Shown: positions 1-11,759 of the stretch, piece after piece
Layout of the letters: the number at the start of each line of letters is the position of its first letter
Numbering within the stretch: position 1 is the stretch's first letter
Position numbers and translations under genes: made by a program
The notes under the pieces: model-generated
Told to the model about the DNA's origin: nothing
Seen by the model: the letters and a program-made list of their open reading frames with translations, nothing else
Databases searched by the model: none
NCBI GenBank assembly: GCA_025558075.1
Contig: JAHLKF010000029.1
Span: 124,001 to 188,000, forward strand
DNA: 64,000 bases
Direction: 5' to 3'
Origin: Gaertneriomyces semiglobifer
Lineage: Eukaryota > Chytridiomycota > Chytridiomycetes > Spizellomycetales > Spizellomycetaceae

Positions 1-194
1 CAAACTCCGTCATTTCCAAGAATCACCCAGGTTTGATTGGCAAGCGCTGTGGCTGAGGGGCCCGCTGGAGCGGTGCTCGTGGGAGTAGGCGTGATGATTT
101 GAGCCTCCACTTGAATGGACGAAGAAAGCGACAATGCAATTACGAGAATGGCGAGCACGAGTGAAGTCAAGGGAGGATATCCGGTAACTGGCAT
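1..194 (-). CDS. Secreted or membrane-anchored protein, N-terminal part only
   Basis: A minus-strand reading frame starts with ATG at 194 and stays open to the left edge, so only the first 64 codons are present. The first 40 or so residues form a hydrophobic signal sequence (core LVLAILVIALSLSS). A Pro/Thr/Ser/Ala-rich linker follows (TPTPTSTAPAGPSATA), and then NQTWVILGNDGV, which holds a potential N-glycosylation site. Such a start is typical of fungal cell-wall or secreted enzymes; a Kelch or galactose-oxidase type domain could follow, but nothing visible proves it. The start is the first ATG after the signal-type region. Function is not recognisable from this fragment. Confidence 0.5.
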   Translation of the reverse strand, partial: MPVTGYPPLTSLVLAILVIALSLSSSIQVEAQIITPTPTSTAPAGPSATALANQTWVILGNDGV

Positions 195-1348
195 GCTCTT
201 TTGTGGTCGCCGGGGAAAAGGGCTATGTACGCCCGCCCCAACGGGGTTACCCATTTTCACTGTACACGCTATCGAAAGGCGTCAATTGGCTTGAATGCCA
301 CGCGGGCAGCAGTCTCGAGTCGACTGGAAGAGCTTTGCCAGCACAATCGGTGTAATTTTTGATGCACCATGCACTAAAATGCTCCTGTGTCGGAAAAGAT
401 GGTAATTCCGACGATCGGCGTAACTGTGGTGGTGGTGTGAACGAGGTGCTGGGATGCACACGCAAACAGTCTCCAGCGGTGTTAAATCGCTAGGTGTCAG
501 CTGGTGATATTGCTGAGCGTCCAGGAGTCATCTACTTGTCTAGTGTCGGTCCCGTTTTCGGTATCTCGTTACCGTCAGTCTCTCCGTCGTTCACAGCTGC
601 CGGTCGTTGAACGTCGGCGGTAAAGTATTGTGACCTCTCGATGTCAATATGAGGCCCTGTTTCTTGCGTTTATACAAATAGCTATCAATAAGCAACCACG
701 CCACGTCTGATTACGTTATTCAAACCCTAACCCTGTTGTCCTTCTTGAAACGAGGTTCCCGTTCCCCAGGGCAAGTTAAAATTTTCAAACTTGTGGAGCC
801 GCTGCGCGTTTCACTTTTTGCCCCTCGTTTTTCTTGACTTGGACTGTTAACTGTTATCACTGCAGTCAAGTGACCCTATCATCCACCGGCGACCTGACTT
901 TGACTTGCTCATAGCGCCAGAGGCATACCAAGTCACTTGCCCTTGCGGTTGAGTGTTGCGGAGGTCACCCGTCGCAGACAAACTCGACAGGCAAGATGAC
1001 GGCGAGTATAATAGATCTATACTAGAGCAGGTTTCCCCCCGGCTTGCAGGTTAGGTTCTCCATTTCACAGGACACCACCCATCTTCTCGCTGGTCGAGAG
1101 GTTTGTAGAGGCAGGCAGGGAGGATTACAGAGAGAGAGAAGAGAGGGCGCCAGTTGTGAGACGGGACGGGAGGAGGATTTCCACGGTGTTCAACGCTGTG
1201 CTCGCTCGCCACTTGCTAACTTTGCGAACGTTGGAGCCGCCCACTTCGCCACTTGTGTCCTACTCATAGAAAATCCGTTATTAGTATATAGTTGGGAGGT
1301 GCCTTCATACATTTGGGAGGGGGAAACGGCACGGATCCTCGCTTCGTC
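195..1348. other. Intergenic: shared upstream region of the left-edge gene and chitin synthase
   Basis: This 1.15 kb divergent region has no convincing gene. It contains a telomere-like motif (CAAACCCTAACCCTG, 721-735) and a TATA-like stretch near 1007-1013. Purine-rich sequence (GAGAGAGAGAAGAGAGG) around 1130-1146 is probably 5' untranslated leader of the chitin synthase. Short open frames in it have no family resemblance. Confidence 0.5.
721..735. promoter_or_regulatory. Telobox-like motif upstream of chitin synthase
   Basis: AAACCCTAACCCT is two tandem units of the CCCTAA telomere repeat, about 615 bp before the chitin synthase start. It is one of several such motifs found in upstream regions here; see the telobox finding. 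Confidence 0.35.
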
Positions 1349-4145
1349 ATGTCCTACAACAACCCAGGCCAACAGCGCTACGGAGCTCCTTCACCTCAAA
1401 TGAGCCAACCGTCAGGACAAGGCCCACCGATACGTTCTCAGTCGCAACGGAGTGGACAGCAACAACAACAGCAGCAACAACAGCGCGCGATGCCTCAACC
1501 GCAGCGCTCTTATACTCAGAATACGGTCGGTTCCGACTACTCTGCTTCTTCGTACGGATCCAGCGTTCCTCCGCCTCCGTCATCGAATGGATACTTCCCG
1601 CAACAACAACGAGGGGCTGGCGGTTACTCGCCAGTCACACGCGCACCGACTCGGGAAGATCTTAGGTATATGCCTCCAAGTCCAGGGCATCCACTGACTC
1701 CACCCCCTCAGGCGGTGATCGACATGCCAATCCCTGGTGAGTCAAATACCGTGCTGGTATTCTACGCGCTATCACAGTCTAATGGTATTTGATATAGGTG
1801 CGCCTGGCGGGTTTCTTGCTCAAAATGGATTCGCACCTGCAGCGCAACGCAAGCGTACCGTGCGCAAGATCCCCCTCACTCCACAAGGCAATCTGGTCAT
1901 CGATATTCCCGTGCCCGACCGCGTTCTTCAGTCCGGCAAGTATCGCGATAGCGAAGAGTTTACCCACATGCGTTACACTGCTGTCACTTGTGGGGCCGAT
2001 GACTTCCCGTCCAAAGGTTATTCCCTTCGTCAACAAGAGTACAAGCGCCAAACAGAAATTTTCGTTGTTGTTACAATGTACAACGAGGACGACTTTTTGT
2101 TCTGCAAGTCTATGTCTGCCATCATGAAAAACGTGGCCCACCTTTGCAGCCGTAACCGATCAAAGATCTGGGGCAACGAAGGTTGGAAGAAAGTGGTCGT
2201 CTGCATTGTGTCTGATGGTCGTACGAAGGTGAATCCTCGCGTTTTGGATGTGTTGGGTGTCATGGGTGCCTACCAAGAAGGCATCATGAAGGATCACGTG
2301 AACGACAAGCCGGTTACAGCCCACTTGTTCGAGTACACCACCCAAGTGTGCATGGACACCAAATTGGATGTCAAGGGTCCGGAAAAGGGTTTTGTCCCTG
2401 TACAGATTCTTTTCTGCCTGAAAGAGAAGAATGCCAAGAAAATCAACTCTCACCGTTGGTTTTTCAACGCTTTTGGGCCATTGATCCGACCCAATGTGTG
2501 CATGCTCATCGATGTGGGCACTAAGCCGGCCGAGACATCATTATATCACTTGTGGAAAGCGTTCGATCGGGATCCTTCTGTGGGCGGTGCATGTGGTGAA
2601 ATTTATGCAGAAGTCGGTACTGGATGCAGTAACCTGCTGAACCCACTTGTCGCCGCGCAGAACTTTGAATACAAGATGTCCAACATTCTGGACAAACCTC
2701 TCGAATCCGTCTTTGGATATATCTCCGTGCTACCAGGAGCTTTCTCGGCGTATCGCTATGTGGCGCTCCTCGGCAAACCTCTTGCTCAATATTTCAAGGG
2801 AGAGACTATGCATGGCGGGTCAGATATTTTTGCAGCCAACATGTACTTGGCTGAAGATCGAATCCTATGTTTTGAGCTGGTTACCAAGCGGGATCAAGCG
2901 TGGTTGTTGAAGTATGTAAAGTCTGCCAAAGCCGAAACTGACGTGCCTGACAATGTACCCGAGTTCATCTCCCAACGTCGTCGTTGGTTGAACGGAAGTT
3001 TCTTTGCCGGTGTGCATGCTCTCACCCATTGGTACTTCGTATGGAGAAGTGGGCACGGCTTCCTCCGGAAGTTCCTCCTCATGATTGAGTTCATCTACAA
3101 CATGATCATGACCGCGTTCAACTGGTTCGGATTGGTAAGTGTGGTTTCGTGTTGCTCGGCCTCGAAACGAAACTGAACCCCATTCGCATTGCAGTCTTTC
3201 TTCTACCTGACCTTCTACTTCCTCGCCAATGCGGACATCAACGCCGAGGGTACGAATGCGAAGTCCGATCCGTTTTATCCTCACGGAGACAATGTTTTCT
3301 ACTTCCTCCGGTCTTTCTACCTCTTCGCTCTCATTGTGTGCTTCATCTCTTCATTGGGCAACCGGCCTCAGGGTTCAAAATGGGTCTATACGCTCTGCAT
3401 GATTCTCTTCGCCGGCATCATGGGGATCATGTTATTCTACTGCGGGTATAATGTCTTTTTGACTATACCCAAGACATCAGAAGAATGGCGCAATATTGGC
3501 ACGATTCTTCAGCAACGACCTGCACTACGGGACATCTTCGTGTCGCTCGCGAGTACATACGGTCTCTACTTCATTGCCAGTTTCCTCTACTTTGAGCCGT
3601 GGCATATGTTCACGAGCTTCATTCAATACCTGTTCCTGATGCCCAGTTTCCTGAACATCTTGATGGTTTACGCGTTCGCCAACCTGCACGATGTCTCCTG
3701 GGGAACGAAGGGTGACAACTCTGCCGCCACTGACCTTGGTCAAGTAACAGCCACCAAGACTAAGGATGGCAAGCAAATCGTGGCTGTCGAGGTGCCAACT
3801 GACCGGAACGACATTAATGCAAACTATAGCACTTTCGTTTCCCGGCTTCAGCAACCGCGTCCAAAGGACAAATCATCCCGTGATGCGAAAACCAAGACCG
3901 AGGACAAGTTCCGGCAGTATCGTACGAACCTACTGCTCAGTTGGATGTTTTCCAACGCGTTGGTGGTCATTGTTCTGACCAGTGAAGTCATGTCGACGTA
4001 TCTTTTCACGAAACTTGGAGTGGATGAGAACGATGGTCAATTCAATCCGTTCCTCAAGTTCACGTTCTACTCCGTGCTCGGCATTTCGTGTGTGCGGTTC
4101 ATTGGCTGTGTCGTATATTTGATCCAGCGCATGATCTGTGGATAG
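1349..4145 (+). CDS. Chitin synthase (GT2 family)
   Basis: Exons 1349-1736, 1798-3134 and 3195-4145 give 891 residues. This is a membrane-integral processive glycosyltransferase that polymerises UDP-GlcNAc into cell-wall chitin. The first 130 residues are a low-complexity Gln/Pro/Ser-rich cytoplasmic tail with a run of nine glutamines (1457-1483). The catalytic core carries VTMYNEDD, the EDRIL motif and the [10 protein letters not shown] signature that binds the growing chain. Several transmembrane segments follow in the last 300 residues. The layout (cytosolic catalytic domain, then a membrane cluster, no myosin domain) fits division 1 (classes I-III). The first ATG of exon 1 is used. Both introns have clean GT-AG borders (61 and 60 nt). 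Confidence 0.95.
1457..1483 (+). repeat. CAG/CAA polyglutamine tract
   Basis: Nine consecutive glutamine codons (mixed CAG and CAA) lie in the disordered N-terminus of the chitin synthase. The codon mixture makes this less prone to slippage than a pure CAG run. Confidence 0.9.
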
Positions 4146-5372
4146 ATGTACGGCGAATCCGCATCGTGCGGTTGCCACTATAGATAGGCTGGTTTTTCAT
4201 TTTCTGTTTTTTGGATCCTGGATATCGACGACCTAGTGGTCCCGTCACCCTTTTGTATAGAATGTACCTTTTGTTGTTAGCGAAGAAGCGTAGATTTAGT
4301 AGCATGATAGATTTGGATGGAGTTGGGCATACAGTGCATTATCCGCAAATAGATCATTTCATTGAACAAGCAACACTGAGCTCGAGAGAATGTGAGATAC
4401 GAACATTATCATATTGTTTGACATTATACACACATGGTGATAAACACTATCAACTAAGCGCAATACAAGGTACCTGAGTGGAATAGCCCACTCCGCAAGT
4501 ACAAGGAACCAAGCGTAATCAAGAGCAGCAAGGCAGGCCAGTCAAGTATCAGAACTTCTTAGAGATTAGGCTAATCATTGACCGCAAGCGGTCTGCCGTT
4601 GAAAGGTTTTCCTCCTTTACACTGCTGGCCGTGCTGCTCTGTTACTGCCGGTCCGCAAATGCACCCATGACCAAGTGACATAGTGGCTCGACTGAAATGC
4701 ACGAGCACTGCGAGTTGAGCGACCATGTCAGATTGTCATCTAAATTATAAATACGATGAGTATATGGACCAACATAGGTACTAAGAGATGCGCCCGACAA
4801 AGAGCTCTGGTCTCAGATTCGCCTTATCCACCCCATTTCAACCTTTCTCAGCAATATTCCCACTGATCTGTCACGGGAGGAAGCCTCTGAGAGCGACCTA
4901 CTACCAGACAGACAGATGCCAGTGGGGCCTGCGAGTTCTTTGCTGAACACCAGCGAAAGAGCAAAGATTGGCGTCGGGATACCAAAGATGTCATCCTAGA
5001 CCATGCTTCATTGCTAAAGGCAACAAGTAGATCTGCTTACCGTATGCGCTCCGAATGGCGAGAAAAACATCGCACAGCCTGTTCCGCTGCAAGCGATGCC
5101 GCCGTGGGTCAGCATCGCTTGCACATTGGGATTGTATCAGACGGCGATATTCTGTCCATGCATTAGACAGGAAGGATGCAGAAGTAAGATCAAGTGGAGA
5201 ATGGCGACCGGGAAGAAAACTTGGTTAAGAGTTCAAATTCCGGGTGTTAGGGTTACGCGCATCGATAAGGCAGCGACAAGGTCATTATGGAGGCAACTGG
5301 CGAGTTGTTCGGCAACATATAGCGTCCGCAGGCATTGGGCATATCACAAATCCAACATATTTACTTCTCACT
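4146..5372. other. Intergenic: 3' flank of chitin synthase and upstream region of DLD
   Basis: About 1.2 kb without a supportable gene. Two open frames (4211-4477 and 5096-5494) lack family features and overlap untranslated flanks. A telobox-like GTTAGGGTTA lies at 5246-5255, 118 bp before the downstream start codon. Confidence 0.5.
5246..5255. promoter_or_regulatory. Telobox-like motif upstream of DLD
   Basis: GTTAGGGTTA contains the perfect 9-mer TTAGGGTTA, close to the start of the dihydrolipoamide dehydrogenase gene. Confidence 0.4.
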
Positions 5373-7272
<1,900 letters not shown>

Positions 7273-7477
7273 ATGGGCATCTACAAATTTTGCGTCTGCT
7301 GCCCTATTCGCTTTTTATCATTCCCCATTTTCCGTATGCCTCTTGTGAACTGTGAATAGACACAACATTATTTCTCTATGGTTCTCTGAGCAAGCCGTCA
7401 TCATGCACCCAGATACTACTAATTGAACCGACATTAAGTTATATTTACAGCCGTAGTTATTCGCATTCCAATAGCAA

Positions 7478-10076
7478 TTAGGAGCCAAGTAGCTTGAGCG
7501 CAATATCCTCCAGTGAAGCTGCGTCGAGACTTGCGGTATTTAGCTTTTGCTTCTTTATCTGACTGGCCTCCTTGGGCACAGCAGATTCGGTGCCTACGGA
7601 TTTTCGTTGGGTTCGCTTTCTCTTTCCAGAACCCATGGCGGCACCCGAGGCATCTTCATCATCACTCGATTCGTTCAAATCAATATCCAACGGTTGGTTG
7701 CCCCCATCGTCGCTGCCGTAATCCATGGAACCATCATCATTATAGAACTCATCATCCGAGGACGCAATAGCGCCTTCGTAATCGCTTTGCTCGATCTCGC
7801 TGTGATCATCCTCGTCGTAACTGAAATCATCATGTGCTACGTCCGCAGACGGTCCAAGGGTTACCGTCACTGGCCCACTTTCCTGTTGTATGGCCAAAAG
7901 GGCTTAAGCAAGAGCATAAAACGAGCAATCGTTGAAGCGGCTGTAAACGTACCTCTTGACGAGCGGCGCGCTCTTTTAACCTCTTCTCCTTCTTCTTCTG
8001 CTTGAGTCTTTCTTTGGCAATCGCCTTATCAATTTTGTCCGCCTCGGACATTCCCTCCTTTTCAGTTTCGAGGTACTTTGACTGCCTACTATCCAGATCT
8101 TCCTTTTGAACAAACTCCTCCAATGTCTCCAATTTGTACGCATCCATGACATTGCCATCCTCATCGAAGTAAACCTTCTTGTTGGTACCACGTTCTTTGA
8201 GTTCTTTCTGTTTGGCTTTAAGGATCTGCCGGTGCGACGGCGCCTCCGTTGGCGCACGAGCCGCTGGAATTTGGATATCATCAATGTCGTGATCTACCCG
8301 TTTAAGCGTCAAGAAATCATCCTCATCATTCCCTGAGCCAATATCGCCTTCAGCGTCCGAGTCGGATTCTGTCGCCTTCAGTTTCGCGTAGTGATCCGAA
8401 AGAATGGTCAAGTTTTTCTTTTCAAACATTTTGTCAACCTTGGTCCGTGGCTGACCCGCTTTCTTCGCCTCATTCTTCTCTTCATCAGACGATAATTCTA
8501 CGTCCTTCGCCGAATCATCTGGTGTTTGTATCTGCCGCGAAGCATTCTTCTTGTCGGACCTCTTGACGAATTTGATCTTTGGCGCACCAGGTAAGCCAAG
8601 ACTTTCCGCATAGGCTTCCGCAGGAAGGGCATGCACATCAAAAATTTCTTTGTTGCTCTGAAGGTGAACGCTTCTCAAGTAACTGATGAAACTTTTTTGC
8701 GCAAGATACTTGATCTCCGGACTTTGCGAGCAGTATGCCTGCAATTGCTTTTGCACACTGGTAGTTTTGCTCGGGTTCACTCGAATGCGCTCAATGGGAA
8801 CTTTCTTCTGCTCGAGTGCCGCCAACATACCCTTTTCTTCGGAAGGGAGCAAAACTAGCAGTCCATTTCCGGCAGCCTCGTAGCGTGCCGTCCGACCAAC
8901 ACGATGAATATACGTGGCGGCGTCCTCCGGACAGTCCAGTTGAATAACCCAGTCAACCGCAGGAAAATCAAGGCCACGAGCAGCAATGTCCGTGCTGATC
9001 AGACAAATGGCCTTCTTCCGGCAGAATTGGTCGAAGATAGCCATGCGCTTCGGTTGCTTCTGCTTTCCATGCAAACAGCTCAATATCATACCTGGCTGCA
9101 TCTTACAGAACGTTTCGTGTATGAACCGGACTTGTTTGCAGCTGGATGCAAAAACGATGATTTTCGACTTGAGGTGAGTCTTCAAGAAAGAAAAGAGGAT
9201 ATCCAGCTTTTGCGGTAGATCACACACAAGGTATTTCTGAACAAGCTGCTTTGGAGTGCTGTGGTCAGCTTTTTCGTGAACAGCAACGTATTCCGGAGCC
9301 TTCAAACTCAGTCGGGCAAGATCTCGTACACTCTTAGTCTGTGTTGCAGAAAACAGCAAGGTCTGCCGGCCTGAGGGAAGGTTTGCCACAATCGCATTCA
9401 GCGTCCTCTCAAAACCCATATCCAGCACTCTATCAGCTTCGTCCAACACCAGCATCCGCAAGTTGTCACAATTGAAGTCCGGGGTCTGGTCCATATGTTG
9501 GAGCAAACGACCAGGCGTGCACACCAAAATGTTCATCTTGTTCACACGCTCCTGCTCAGACTTCAAATCTTTCCCGCCAATGAGCAAGCCGGCAGAGAAT
9601 GTGTGATATCGTCCGATTTTCTTCAAAACTTCGAAAATCTGCAAGGCCAGCTCACGTGTAGGCGATATGACAATTGCTCCTACGCCATCCATGTGCGTCC
9701 ACCGAGCGCGAAAAAGCGACTCCAATAGTGGAATCAGAAAAGCCAGCGTCTTGCCTGACCCCGTCTTAGCAGCACCGAGGACGTCTCGCCCACAGAGGGC
9801 CATCGGCAATGATTCTCGCTGGACCTCGGTCATTTCAACGAAGTTTGCCTTTGCCAACCCTTCTGCGGTTTTTTTGGAGAGCGGTAATTGAGAAAATTGA
9901 GTAATGGAAGCATCTTTCGAGTAAACATCTGGATTCTGGGTCCTCTCCTCCAAATCCTTCAGCTCTTGGGTCTCCGTGTCCCTCTTCACCTTGCGCTTAG
10001 CGACAAGTTCCACCCCATTCTTCTTATTCTTCTTTATATTCTTGCTTGACGCCGCCTGTGTTGGCTGTGCTGGCAT
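7478..10076 (-). CDS. DBP4: DEAD-box RNA helicase, DBP4/DDX10 type
   Basis: Exons (minus) 10076-7953 and 7882-7478 give 842 residues. Dbp4 is a nucleolar ATP-dependent RNA helicase of early 18S rRNA processing that helps release U14 snoRNA. Visible motifs: Q-motif region with the upstream Phe, Walker A AAKTGSGKT, PTRELALQ, DEAD in VLDEADRVLDMG, SAT in LLFSATQTKS, and HRVGRTARY. The long C-terminal extension is charged and coiled-coil-like, with Lys-rich and acidic stretches, as in the family. The second exon encodes a very acidic tail ending ALKLLGS. The frame is also open upstream of 10076, but the N-terminal MPAQPTQAASSKN start fits the family and the upstream residues look untranslated. 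The 70-nt intron is GT-AG. Confidence 0.93.
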
Positions 10077-10175
10077 GCCTGAGATATGATATAAATGCAC
10101 AGTGAAATACGCAAAAAAGTGGTCAGAATTGTATGGAAAGCCTGGTGGCCAAAAAGAATACGTGCAGACGTGAAA

Positions 10176-10189
10176 CACCCTAAACCCTC
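10176..10189. promoter_or_regulatory. Telobox-like motif 5' of DBP4
   Basis: CACCCTAAACCCTC contains two imperfect CCCTAA-type units and lies about 100 bp upstream of the DBP4 start codon. Confidence 0.3.
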
Positions 10190-10307
10190 TCACGAACGCG
10201 TTGCACTCATTTCTATTTACACTTGGAACAAACGACGTCCACGCTCATAATGCATTGATATATAAAGATGATATACGCAGGTGGCCGCAACAGATGGCAG
10301 TTGTTAA

Positions 10308-11148
10308 TCAGCCTCTTTCAGCTTTCGGATGCTTCCGGGACCTTCGTGCCTCCCGTCGTGCTTGCCTCCTCGCAAATAACTCGTGCGGGACAATTCCCAG
10401 CTGGCGGCCGATGGATCCAAATAGTACAGAGCCAGAGTAAAGCATACATGGGAACCACGAGCGCACGCCAAAAAAGTCGGCTTTAGTGAAGCTTTTGGAA
10501 CAATGTGTTAGATGTACCATGATGGCCGCTGAAGTGTAACGCAATGCTTACATGTAAAAGCCAGTGCTCACGAAAAACTGAGCAGCCCAAGTACCAATGA
10601 TGGCAACTAGCAGAGATAGAAGGAAGCCATACCATGTCCTATCAAACATGAACCATAGCCCAACCGCACAGATTGAAAGTGCCAGAGATATTTGCGCCCC
10701 GTCAGTTCCGGTTAGTTTCGCAGTAGCGTAGTTAACTCCAATGAACCCCGCAGTGCATCTGAACGCAAGAGGTAATCAGCTTACATGCGCAAACCAATCC
10801 CGCACAAACGTCGTCGTACCTGAGAACACTCGGCCAGTCTCTGTTGCATGCATGAGGTGTCGAGGAGAGATAATAATCCAGCATTGGATACATTGTGCCG
10901 ACAAGGCAGCCAGCTGCACCGCACGATAACGTAACCCAGGAGGCTGTTGAGAAGACTTGGGCCCCATTTCTAGGGAAACGAGTGACATCGTGCTCTTGTT
11001 GAAAGTGGTCAATGATCACAGAGAAGGCAAAGCCAAGAGTGAACAGAATTAGCGCTCGCGGCGGATAGTGCACTATTGGCGAATTTGGAGATAGTGACGG
11101 CTGCACAAGGAATGTCGAGCCTATACGATGTGCGGTTGTTTGGGACAT
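10308..11148 (-). CDS. INSIG: INSIG family ER membrane protein
   Basis: Exons (minus) 11148-10820, 10758-10552 and 10491-10308 give 239 residues, close to human INSIG-2. INSIG proteins are polytopic ER proteins that bind oxysterols and retain SCAP or promote degradation of HMG-CoA reductase. The alignment to the family runs the whole length: RALILFTLGFAFSVIIDHFQ (TM1), VTRFPRNGAQVFSTASWV, CCGTA-like CGAAGCLVGTMYPMLD, the conserved RDWPSVLRCTAGFIGVNYA, a further helix WFMFDRTWYGFLLSLLVAII, and the C-terminal RSWFPCMLYSGSVLFGSIGR. A basic tail (RRQARREARRSRKH) ends the protein. Introns are 61 and 60 nt. It is divergent from the phospholipase at 11760. Which partner it controls cannot be read here. 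Confidence 0.9.
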
Positions 11149-11759
11149 GGCGTCCGGGGTGTCGAGGCTAAACGCAGTGAAGACAAGGGCCCACTTGATT
11201 GAGCTCTCGAGACGGGTGCGTCGGATGTGCTTTATAAGATGAAGTAGGTAGTGAGGGCGGGACTCTCGTGATTATTTCAGGGAAGGGCGGGCAGCCTTAA
11301 AAAGACGCAGGAAAGTTGAGCTGAGCGCGGGGATTTCCTGCCACACCACGCCGCGAACTTGGCTGCCAATATGTTTTGCAACAACCTATTTCGGTTGGTT
11401 GCTGCTGAAAACCTTTTCCAGCTTCCCTGGAACTTTCGCTTCTCCTATCGTTCGACGACGACGACCAACGGTAGTATTGTAGCAAAGCCGAGGTGCTGGT
11501 CTCGCTCTGCCCGTCAGTAGTTCCTTCAAGTAGCATGTAGTGGCATTTGCCATCCCACGAGTCAGGTCATTGCGATGAGACCATCGAACATCGCGAACTG
11601 GCATGTGAAACTTACGTGTTGAAATCGATTGCAAAACTTAATTAAGTTATGTCAACCTCTCGTTTTCGCGTCCCTACAAACTTGTCATTGAAAGGTTCAT
11701 CAGAGCTATACCAACTCGCCCCACTCAAGGATAAACTGGAACGTTGAGATGAAATCGAG
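11149..11759. other. Divergent promoter region, INSIG / phospholipase
   Basis: About 610 bp separate the two start codons. No gene is supported; two minus-strand frames at 11297-11634 overlap each other and have no family features. A shared bidirectional promoter is possible. Confidence 0.4.

Noticed and set aside
10077..10193. An N-terminal extension of DBP4 upstream of Met 10076
   Set aside because: The frame is open but the residues (Phe/Tyr/His-rich) do not match the family, and the conserved start is MPAQPTQ. It is probably untranslated leader.
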